From Bagarius yarrelli (Eukaryota > Chordata > Actinopteri > Siluriformes > Sisoridae), in contig VCAZ01000041.1 of the NCBI GenBank assembly GCA_005784505.1, forward strand, positions 340,001 through 404,000: DNA of 64,000 nt, read 5' to 3'. Under the pieces are notes generated by a model. It saw only the letters and a list, made by a program, of their open reading frames with translations. It was not told where the DNA came from and did not search any database. The stretch's first letter is position 1. The number at the start of each line of letters is the position of its first letter. Position numbers and translations under genes: made by a program. Shown here in pieces: positions 55,501 to 64,000 of the stretch.

Positions 55501-55690
55501 CTAAAACCTCAGGATAATAAAAGCTGAAGAACTGACATCATCTGTGTATCCAAAAAACAGCTGATTCAGGGCAGATTTTCTGGGATGGAGGATCAGTAGG
55601 GGTGTTATGTGCGATGTGTGTGTGATGCTTGGTTGGTTGATCCTGTAATACGATTCTCTCAAAATCTAATATTTACAAATATATAAAATT
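55501..55690. other. No recognised feature
   Basis: Unique DNA. Confidence 0.4.
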
Positions 55691-56033
55691 CTTCTTCTTC
55701 TTTCGGCTGTTCCCTTTTAGGGGATGACACAGCGAATCATCTGTCTCCATCTACCCCTATTCTCTACATCTTCTTCACTCACACCCACTAACTTCATGTC
55801 CTCGTTTATCGCATCCATATACCTCCTCTCTGGTCTTCCTCTTTACCTTCTGCCTGGTAGCTTCATTTCTAACATAATCCTACCGATATATTCACTATCC
55901 CTCCTCTGGACATGTCCAAACCACCTCAATCTGTCCTCCCTGACTTTCTCCTTAAAACATCTAACATGAGCCGTCCCCCTGATGAACTCCTCAACATCTT
56001 CAGCTCTGCTACTTCCAGCTCTGCCACCTGTCT
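55691..56033 (-). mobile_element. LINE 3' end, second copy, inverted
   Basis: The reverse complement of 55691-56033 matches 32490-32855 almost base for base in phrases such as GGAACAGCCGAAAGAAGAAG, ATGAAGTTAGTGGGTGTGAG and AGACAGGTGGCAGAGCTGG. Its minus-strand reading repeats the R-W-R-Q-M-I-R-C end. Confidence 0.85.
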
Positions 56034-56519
56034 ATATAAAATATTATTTTTTAAAAAAAGATGATTATACTGTTATTTTTTATATTTCTATATATTATTT
56101 TTAAATTAATTTATAATGCAATTAGATTTTACATTAATTGTGCAAAAAAAAAATGAATCAGTTATTTTTTTATTTTATTAATCAGTTTGATATTTTATTT
56201 TAAAACACTAAAACCCCAAATTGATTCATTAATTTGACATGCGATTATTGTTTAAAAAAAAAACAATAAAAAAACCATAATATCTGGCTTACATGCGCAA
56301 ACCTTTGTGTTGTTGAAGCTCCCAGTTTACAGCAAAAAATAAAATTGCCTTAATGAGAACACAATTACCTCATCATCAGCATCCGACTGTGCATCCTTCC
56401 AATTTCTCCAACATTTTATATGTTCAAACCACAACGTTAAAAGCTCATTTCTCAAACTAAAAAAGGTTCCCCAGGAGCTCAAAGAAAAGTAATACTTAGA
56501 AAAAATAATAAGGCAGTAG
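56034..56519. other. AT-rich block, no recognised feature
   Basis: Very AT-rich to 56280. Confidence 0.45.
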
Positions 56520-57365
56520 GGGGGGTGTTGCGGATACTGCACTGGGTACTATGCAACCCCAGGGCATCCGCATATTAAAATACTGTAGATAGACGACTGG
56601 TAAATATTGGCTTAGTCATAACAGCGGGCAATCGGGCATGAAGAAGTGGTTTGCGGACATATCCAGAGGTTGGGGATAAGAGGACCTGGTTATGGTGTTC
56701 AAGGCTTTGGCAATGGGAGTCCCTTCTGTCAGACATTTGTAAGGCGGTGTGTTAGGCTACCAAACGTACATTTGTCTACAATGTAGATATAGCAACAGCC
56801 CCAGGATCTAGGGTCTCCACACTTAATACTAGGAGAGTGACTTGGTGCTCTGGCAACATGGGTATCTTGTTCCTTAAGCATTTCGACGCAGCTCAAGTTT
56901 CTGAAGGGAAACACCTTCAAGTTATGAATGTAAAAAATGGCTCCCAGAGGAAACGACTGTGTGGAAGTGGTAGCGCAGTAGTCAAGGTGTTGGACTGATA
57001 ATTGGAAGATCGGGGTTTGATTCCCAGCACCACCAAGTTACCACTGTTGGGCCCCTGAGAAAAGCCCTTAACCCTAAACTGCTCAGTTGTATGAAAGAGA
57101 TGAGAACTGAGAAATGAGAAACTGTCACTAGCCATACTCCCATTGTCCTTTCCGAGCTAAATGCAAGCTTACCAGTGCGTGCCGCCGCCCGGCATTACTT
57201 CTTCATCTATGACATCACCAGCCTGTGAGGTGATGTCTGCTGATTGGTCGGATTACATACTAGCTTCATGCCAAAGGTTATAAAAAGGGTTTCTCAAAAT
57301 GTTTCATCACAGTGTCTCCCTCCTTCAGGGAACCATGGTTACATTTGTAACCTGGAGACATTTTT
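56520..57365. mobile_element. Possible DIRS-like element remnant with inverted ends
   Basis: 56901-56950 (CTGAAGGGAAACACCTTCAA, and so on) aligns in inverted orientation with 57320-57365 (CCTTCAGGGAACCATGGTTA, and so on). The GGGAACCATGGTTACATTTG phrase recalls the inverted terminal repeats of fish DIRS-type retrotransposons. A family A SINE sits between the arms. 57211-57237 contains a perfect 9-base hairpin, GACATCACC / GGTGATGTC. No tyrosine recombinase or polymerase frame was found. Confidence 0.35.
56960..57108 (+). mobile_element. Family A SINE, 3' truncated
   Basis: GGAAGTGGTAGCGCAGTAGTC head, GGTTTGATTCCCAGC, CTCAGTTGTATGAAAGAGAT. Confidence 0.95.
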
Positions 57366-57667
57366 ATGCAACCAACTTAAACAAGCTGGGGCAATTAATC
57401 TCCAAAGACCCCAGCAGATTTTTTCATTACAAAATATTACTGTATCATTATTTCAATACACTTTATAACTTTAACAGGGGAAAAGACGAGCGAATGACTG
57501 TTAATAGCTGTTATAGTAGGTAAAAAGTGGACATGAAATTCAGTACAACCTTATATGAAAGGATAAATGGATAAAATGTCTATTATAAAAAATAACAATA
57601 ATATTTTGTCATCATGATGCATTTCAGGTAAAAGAAAATATCTAAAATAAAATTACTACATATGTAA
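57366..57667. other. No recognised feature
   Basis: Unique AT-rich DNA. Confidence 0.4.
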
Positions 57668-57890
57668 AAGACTTTATTTTGTCACATATACTTTTTTACA
57701 GCGCAATTCTTTTTCCGCATATCCCATCCTAGTAAGTTGGGGTCAAAATGCAAGGTCAACTATGATACGGCGCCCCTGAAGCAGGAAGGGTTAAGGGTCT
57801 TGCTCAAGGACCCAACAGTGGTTGACTTGCCATTGGTGGGGCTTGAACCCAGGTCTTTTCTGGTCTCCAGATCAGCAAATCTCAAATTTA
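57668..57890 (-). mobile_element. Family V SINE, near full length
   Basis: GACTTTATTTTGTCACATAT, CGCATATCCCATCCTAGTAA, GGTTAAGGGTCTTGCTCAAG, GGGGCTTGAACCCAGGTC. About as complete as the 22.6 kb copy, in opposite orientation. Confidence 0.9.
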
Positions 57891-57897
57891 AGCTACC

Positions 57898-58075
57898 ATT
57901 CATATTCACAGCATTTGGTAGACGTTCTTATCCAGACACCCAACTGAGCAATTGGGGGTTAAGGGCCTTGCTCAGAGGCCCAACAGTGGTGGCTTGGTGG
58001 TGCTGGGTGGCTTGGTGGTGCCCGGTCTTTCTGGTATCAGTCCAACACCTTAACCACTATGCCACCACTTTCCAC
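57898..58075 (-). mobile_element. Family A SINE with local duplication
   Basis: GCATTTGGTAGACGTTCTTA, GGGCCTTGCTCAGAGGCCC. GGCTTGGTGGTGCTGGGT is tandemly duplicated near 57990-58025. Confidence 0.9.
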
Positions 58076-58608
58076 CATATTGATATATATGATATGACAT
58101 CAGATTTATTGTTAACACAGTTTTTCTCCTCAGATGTCTGCATGATGTCGGATTTATCGGCTTACACATATTTATCTATTTCTTTTATGAGCCTCATATT
58201 TAATACACACATTTAATCATTTTTTATAACAAAAAGCTGACACTTATCAGGGTCGCCATGACCTACTGCATTTTTAACAGAAATTTCCCAGGGGTTACTT
58301 CAAAATGATGAATCATAATTTTCATACTTATGAACTCAATAATGAAATATAAAATGATTCACTTACAAAAAAGTTTTTTTTAATGTTTAGAAATTAATTA
58401 TAATGCAAGTTATAATTCTTGGACAGGTTTTTAATTAATTGACAAAGGAAATAAAAACCTTTTCTCTATTTGGTGCCCCCAGGATAAATGCTGGTCGAAA
58501 TCCATCAAAGACGCTGCAGGTGGTGGGACAGAACTTCAGAAATGAAACCCAGACAGCGTAGAAGAGCAGGAGACTCATTTCAAATCAAATTATTTATCAC
58601 TAAAATTG
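58076..58608. other. No recognised feature
   Basis: AT-rich unique DNA. Confidence 0.4.
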
Positions 58609-59144
58609 AGAAAACACGTCTGTACAGTTGAATAAGAATTTTTACGCCCACAATGGCTGACAGAAAAATCCATTTTAAAGGAAGACTTTTCCAAAAAAAG
58701 ACATCGTGAGGAGAGGTTGGTTAACCCCGAAGATAACTAGCTTGTCTAAGTCCAAGTAAGAGTTTTCAGACCAGTGTTGCCGACCGGTAACACTGACTTA
58801 CAGCCTTTGAATCTATGATATATTTTATTGATATCTGTAATGTTTTTGTGATGTTATATTAATAGTAAGATAAATATTGATTCTGAACGGCTACAGATGT
58901 TGTAGGTGGTACAGTTGTGGTTGTAGTGTAGAGGTTTGGAGTTGTGTGTTAACGGGTTTATTGCTTTAATAAAAATGTTTTTTATCCTCAATATGTGAAA
59001 TGTCTCTCTGTAATTCCACGCCGTGTTATATTGTGTGTTTTTGTTTTAGTGTTGATGGTTTTCTATAACTGGGACGTGATAGTGGTGTATCAGTCGGGTA
59101 ATTTCCACTAAAGCCCCAGGTAGCAAATGCACCACCCGTCACTG
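58609..59144. mobile_element. hAT-like non-autonomous DNA element, copy 2, left end missing
   Basis: Collinear with 11339-11880: CACAATGGCTGA, GAGGTTGGTTAACCCCGAAG, GTACAGTTGTGGTTGTAGTG, AATTCCACGCCGTGTTA. It ends ACCCGTCACTG, a mutated form of the CAGTG-type end. Confidence 0.75.
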
Positions 59145-59224
59145 CCTTTCAGTATTATTTGGTTGCATATTAAATAAGTGTCATTAAACTAATTATGTTT
59201 AAACATAATTTATATTTTAAACTT

Positions 59225-59330
59225 TCTATGCCAAACTAGGCAGTAGCATTATGTTGACCCTGGGACTTAAACTTATGACCTTCTGATTAGAAGTTCAACA
59301 CATTAACCACTGAGCTACAATCTCACCCAA
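59225..59330 (-). mobile_element. Family A SINE head fragment
   Basis: CCCTGGGACTTAAACTTATG, then ACCACTGAGCTACAATC. Confidence 0.75.
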
Positions 59331-59347
59331 ACTTCCTGCATTCATTG

Positions 59348-59513
59348 GTTGTCTTACATTTGCAGACACACTTATCCTATTTTCCACACTAAGCAGTTGA
59401 GATTTAGGGGCCCTTCTCAAGGGCCCAGCAGTGTCAGTTTGGTGGACCTATGAATTGAACTCAAAACCTTCTAATCAGTATCCCTACATTTTAACCACTG
59501 AACTACTTCCCCA
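59348..59513 (-). mobile_element. Family A SINE, diverged
   Basis: CTTACATTTGCAGACACACT, CTCAAGGGCCCAGCAGTGTC, CCACTGAACTACTTCCCC. Confidence 0.85.
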
Positions 59514-59807
59514 GGTCTTGACCGCTCTTCTACCTTAATAGTGAAAATTAGAACATATCGCCTCAGTGTGAAAAGTCTTATCAAGAAGCAGAGCTGAGGG
59601 AAATAAAACACAGAGTGTAAAACAGAATAACACGGGTTTAATGGATGGCGCTGAATGTTCAAGTAAAAGTGTTTGTTATTGATTTTTAAGAAACGTCAGG
59701 ATCTGCTGTAGGCTGCTTTTTACTTTTAGACTCAAATCAAATTTATCCTTTGTCAATACACAACAAATTAAAGAGAGAGAAAAGGAGAAACAAAAAGATA
59801 CATATAA

Positions 59808-59838
<31 letters not shown>

Positions 59839-59880
59839 TAGAGAGAAAGAAAGAAAATTTTTAACAATACTTCATTACAA
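59514..59880. other. Unique DNA with a GA run
   Basis: (GA)n at 59806-59834, otherwise nothing recognised. Confidence 0.45.
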
Positions 59881-60550
59881 ATACAGTGTAATTAAAGATC
59901 AAGACTATCATCAACGTTAAACATGGAAGTGGACATATTATTTTTTGGGGGTGTTTTACTGCTAAGAGGACAGGACAACTTTACCACATCAAAGGGACAC
60001 TGGATGAGGCCATATACTCTCAAATCTTGGGTAAGAACCTTCTTCCCTCATTTAGGGCATTAAAATGGGTTGTGAATGGGTGTTCCAGCGTGACAATGAC
60101 CCAAAACACACAACCAAGAAAATAAAAGGACTGGATTAAGAAGAAGTCTATTGTCCTGGAGTGTCTAATCCAGTCTCCAGATCTTAATCCATAAAAGATG
60201 TGGAGGGACACCAGATTAAAAACCTTGATGACTTGAAGAGGATCTGCAACAAAAAATGGGACAAAATCCCCCCTAAGATGTGTGTAAACCTGGTGGCCAA
60301 CTTTAAGAAACATCTGACCTCTGTGTTTGCCAACAAGGGTTAGTCCTAAGTCTTGTTTTGCAAATATTTATTTCACTGATTAAAATGCAAATCATTTTAT
60401 AACTTTTTTTTTGTTTTTAAATATTTTTTTATTGTTATTCCGTTTCTTACTGTAAGAATCAACCCACCAATTAAATTATAGACTGATCATTTATTTGTTA
60501 GTGGTCAAACATACAAAATCAACAGGAAAGCAAATCATTTTACCCTAAAA
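59881..60550 (+). mobile_element. Fossil Tc1-like transposon, C-terminal transposase region and 3' end
   Basis: The + strand reads KHGSGHIIFW-like, GQDNFTTSKG-like and RALKWVVNGCSSVTMTQNTQ-like stretches. In the correct frame these give W-V-F-Q-x-D-N-D-P-K-H-T, the second catalytic Asp block of DD34E Tc1 transposases. CTTAATCCA (60184) corresponds to the D-L-N-P block, after which about 30-40 bases of the usual sequence are deleted. Several frameshifts and stops make it inactive. The 3' part (CTGATCATTTATTTGTTAGT, then GGTCAAACATACAAAATC) is the typical inner terminal repeat. The 5' half is absent. Confidence 0.85.
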
Positions 60551-61547
60551 CATTATTTTATTGTCATGTTATAAAATAACTTTTAAATTGCATTATGCCG
60601 TGTGACTTCCTGTTTCTTCTCATTGGTCAGTGCTTTCCAAACAGTCTATGGCAGACAGCATGTGACAGGATGTTGCTGTATAAATCCTGCATCAAATCAA
60701 TCAATAAATGATAAAGGGTGCTGAGATTTAGGAGCAGGCGCTGACGTAAGAGTCCTAATGAAACCTGCTCGAACGGCACCGATCTTGAGCCTTGGACCCG
60801 CAATTGATGAGCTGTCCACCTTGGAGTGTAATTTAAACACTATCCCTGAGATTCTTCCCAGCCTGTCCTCATGGCCAGGTCTCCCTATTGCTCACTCCGG
60901 CTCCTTTCAATCCTGAAGTCTCTGTTCTATGTCTGATTCAGTGCAATCTGTCCCATCTGGTTTAGTCTTCCAGTTCACTCATCCATCTCGGTTTGTTTTC
61001 CATTTGTATATCTTTTTTTATCATTATCTTCGTGCTCCCCGTCATCCCTGTTCACCTTTTCTCTCCCACATTCATCTCAGACGCCTTCTCCATATCTCCT
61101 CCTTAATGTCCTTCACCTGACCAGTTATTTTCTTTCTCTTTACCACACATTTCTCACCTTTCTCATGTACCCATCACTGTGTGTGTGTTTGTACCGTTAT
61201 GCCAGTTCTGATTTGTTGAAATTTGAAAGGAATAAATTGGTCACAAATGTTGCATGGCTAATAAAGCCCCTGAGAAAGGAGCCTTGGTAGTGCTATTAAT
61301 TCCGTTCTGGTTTGTTCCAAGAACAGATATAATATCAGAATAGTTCAAATTGTAAATGTAATAATAATTATTAGCGAATTGCTGCAATGTGTAATATGAT
61401 AAAACGTTGGGGTAACTTTATGGCAGGTAAAATTCCTTCTATCAATCTAGTTCCTATAACCTACTTAAGGCCCTCGAACATAGAATCCATTCCAAGGGAC
61501 TTAAAGTTAAATTTGGGAAACATTTTTGATAGGGAACAAACCCATCA
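60551..61547. other. No recognised feature
   Basis: 60640-60920 is balanced DNA. The 63-codon frame at 60929 has no motif. Confidence 0.45.
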
Positions 61548-61780
61548 CGGGGCAGTGATGGCTCAAATGGTTAAGGCGCTAAGTTGTTAATTGGAAGACC
61601 AAGAAGACCTGGGTTAAAATCCCACCACTGTCAGTCTGCCATTGCTGAGTCCTTGAGCAAGACCCTTAACCCTTCCTGCTCCAGGGGAACTGTATCATAT
61701 CTGTGCTCTGACCCCAAGCTTCTAAGCTGGGATATGCGAAGAAACAAATTTCACTGTGCTATAGAGTTTATGTGAAAAAT
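61548..61780 (+). mobile_element. Family V SINE, full length
   Basis: GCAGTGATGGCTCAAATGG head, AGACCAAGAAGACCTGGGTT, CCTTGAGCAAGACCCTTAAC, TTTCACTGTGCTATAGAG. Confidence 0.9.
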
Positions 61781-63466
61781 TTCATAGACATTTAGATTAA
61801 CACTGGCACACACACACTACAGACAACTTGGAAATGACAGTCAGCCTAGAATCTATGTCTTTGGACCAAATGAAACCAGGGTATCTGAGGAAAATCCCCA
61901 AACACCCTGGAGATCTTTAGGCAAACAGGGAATCAAACCCTCAGCCTTTAACTAAATTCTAATCCTAGGGTTAATAGTTACATTAGAAAAATGCAGATTT
62001 TTTTTTAAAGCAGAAAACCAGCAAAGTAATCCGAGGCTGCTCCATAATAGCTCATGAATCTTTGACAGCCTATAATTAGTGATGAACCCGTGGGCGCTGT
62101 CTCATGGAGCTCATTTATGTGCTGGCACCAGTCACTTGCTGACGTTTTCCTGATCGGGTTTATTCCAGCTGCCTGGGCAGGGCGTCTGGGGAAATTATGT
62201 TTGTTTATTTATTCATTTTCTGGAAATCAGGTTAATTTGATTAGCAAAAAATTGTTTGATGGGCACCCCTAGCATCGAGTAATGAAGCCCTCTGGGTAGG
62301 TTCTAAATGTGAAAAGATGACCAAGATGTACATTAGGTGTACTGCATTTGGCTTCAACTGTAATGCACTATTTTACAGATGAGCAGGAGTTAAACATGGG
62401 CATGAAGGATAAAAAAGAGAGAAGAAGAGAGAGTGGGAAAGCATTTGCAGTATTTATGGACACACTGTCCTAAAGTTTTTGTTTCCTTTCAGGCAATGAA
62501 ACTCGGCTCGACTTGTTCAAGAGGAGTACATTATTATCCGGATGAAATCCGTCACCAGGCAACAAGAAATGCAGATAGCCGACCTTCTTTTTCTCTTGTC
62601 TATAATTTAAGACCTGTATTACAGAGATAAGAACCCTTGAGTGTCCCGGCTCGTCTTTGGGCCATGTTTTGTGGTTCTCCTTGAAGTGTGATGGAGAGCT
62701 TGTCACTGTGGGAAGTTCAGGATTGAGAATGCAGGAGTCAGGAGGAAAGACAGTGTGAAGGAGGGTCAGAAATATGGAGTTGGACTTTAGAGCCACTCTG
62801 CTTTTCTCCTTCGGGATATAAATCACCTGAAAGACAAATGGATGTAACAGTGAGAGGGAATGTGTGTGTCTACCGTTTGCACCACTCGTAACATTTACAA
62901 TGCAGTGGCACTGATTTAAAACAGCAGGTATCAGGTAAAAGTCAGTTCCTGTTAAAGATTTGTGGCTTCCATGCTGTCGAATCTATTAAAAGAGGTGGCG
63001 CTCATTACCTTCTTAAATCGTAAGGTGAAATGATGGAAGAATGCTCTCTGTGTCCATCAATTCCACTAAACAAGATGTAGCCTTTGGATAAGGTCAGTCC
63101 TGGTGAAGTCTTTCTTAGGAATAGATTCTGCATCTAATTCTCTTGCAATTGAACTGGCATCTGAATCCCATTTTCCTCACAATGACAGATTCTTTGCAAG
63201 ACTTCCTTTAATTTTAACCCTTTCATAGTAAGTCTTTATAACAAATGGACAGGTCTTGATAGTCTGCAAAGGTTATGTCTATCCTGAAAAAAACAAGCAC
63301 TAGGTATTATGGAAATACAATCTTTGAGGTCAATTTTAAGTCCATTTGACAGTCTGTCTTGGGGGTTGACGCTTGTGGAGTCTTCCCTGTTTTGATTCTT
63401 TGCTCATCTCTTATAAGCTCATCTCTTATAACCTGTTGTTAAGCCTCAAAGACAGCTGACAGAAAA
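61781..63466. other. Long repeat-poor block
   Basis: 61800-61950 has decayed family B phrases (GACAACTTGGAAATGACAG, TGGAGATCTTTAGGCAAAC). 62030-62340 is balanced with CTATAATTAGTGATG and GGTTAATTTGATTAGC, candidate conserved non-coding DNA. A 118-codon minus-strand frame at 62470-62826 has no recognised domain. Confidence 0.35.
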
Positions 63467-63640
63467 GTTTCTGTGGTTTTGTCCGGATGGCCGCCTAGAA
63501 GACAAGGTCACCATTGGGAAACTGCCTTCTTGTCTCCAAGTGCTGATTCACCAATATAGATGGGATCTGGTGGCAGCGCTGAGCTCGGAATTACAAAGAA
63601 ACAGACGGATGTTAGTGTAGATGCCATTCGACTTACTTGC
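63467..63640 (+). mobile_element. Family C repeat, 3' part
   Basis: CTGTGGTTTTGTCCGGATGG, CCAAGTGCTGATTCACC, GGTGGCAGCGCTGAGCTCGG, GTTAGTGTAGATGCCATTCG. Confidence 0.8.
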
Positions 63641-64000
63641 TTGATAAGTATTTAACAAGAATTTAACAAATTTATTCGATATTTAATAGGTAGCAGTGCA
63701 GTGTTGACAGAACCCGAATAATATTATCATACTTCCTTGTTCTGGATGCGTCTAATGTTGTAGACTGATGCTGTCATTGGCAAAAAAAAAAATTTCTGAA
63801 GATACATTAAAGACTCCTGGTCTTTTCTAAAAGTTTCTTTGGAAATCAGAACTTACCAACCTGTATCTCTTGTTTTTTGTTTTTTTTTTATTTACTTTCT
63901 GTATATTTTTTTACCCAAAGTGATCTAAAAGAGCCTTAACAAAACTTGGTTTCCCACTTAAACTGCCCACAAACTCCACAATTGTTTGAACCCAAGCCCA
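63641..64000. other. No recognised feature
   Basis: AT-rich unique DNA to the window end. Confidence 0.4.

Noticed and set aside
62470..62826. 118-codon minus-strand frame
   Set aside because: No domain, no splice or promoter support and a shorter frame on the other strand; kept only as a note in the unannotated block.

Overview
The window looks like non-coding, repeat-rich DNA from a ray-finned fish. I infer an otophysan teleost, possibly a catfish, from the dominant SINE, which resembles the Mermaid/DANA (V-SINE) type; no species marker is visible. There is no bacterial organisation: no operons, and almost all open frames are short and fall inside repeats. The base is AT-rich, with long microsatellites, minisatellites, tRNA-derived SINEs, LINE fragments and Tc1/mariner, hAT-like and other terminal-inverted-repeat DNA elements.

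Only one locus reads convincingly as a host gene. Two exons on the + strand at 53254-53381 and 53685-53968 join in phase across a GT-AG intron and encode a protein with the His/His/Cys block of the LRAT / H-REV107 (PLAAT) acyltransferase-phospholipase family. The 5' coding exon with a start codon was not found, and the catalytic His-Trp pair is split by two extra residues, so this is either a divergent member or a decaying copy. A second open frame at 24553-24906 (117 codons) lies in repeat-poor DNA and is not recognised.

Layout: 1-3.0 kb is tandem repeats (a ~40 bp minisatellite, GA, CA, a TTCCA-type pentamer satellite, an ATCC tetramer). 4.3-9.8 kb holds SINEs, a mariner-like MITE and two copies of a long interspersed family (family C). 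9.8-15.6 kb has a 0.5 kb pyrimidine tract, an hAT-like element, an AT dinucleotide block, an antisense LINE endonuclease fragment and a degenerate 'TTTATTCTCGTAATT' array. 16.7-20.4 kb has a full-length ~1.06 kb family C element with long inverted ends, a SINE cluster and a foldback remnant. 22-27 kb is poorer in repeats and ends in a 0.9 kb G-rich telomere-like array. 29-35.5 kb has SINEs, a LINE 3' end and a clean 20-copy 30-bp minisatellite. 36-46 kb has SINE-like family B, a LINE tail and a two-block degenerate minisatellite. 48-52 kb has a SINE cluster, another family C copy and a hairpin of two tRNA-like arms. 52-64 kb has the LRAT-domain gene, an L2-type LINE end, a second LINE 3' end in the opposite orientation, a DIRS-like inverted terminal region, a second hAT-like copy and a fossil Tc1 element.

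About 45 SINE copies or pieces were found by eye in 64 kb, in both orientations, often nested or back to back. Repeat family names are recognition from memory without a database; boundaries are good to about 5-20 bases. Family letters used below: A = Mermaid-like SINE with tail 'GTCGCTCTGGATAAGG'; V = SINE with a related tRNA-like head but the tail 'TTTCACTGTGCT'; B = SINE-like repeat with the phrase 'TCTTTCTGTGTGGAGT'; C = long TIR family with the phrase 'AAAAACTCCCTGAGAT'.
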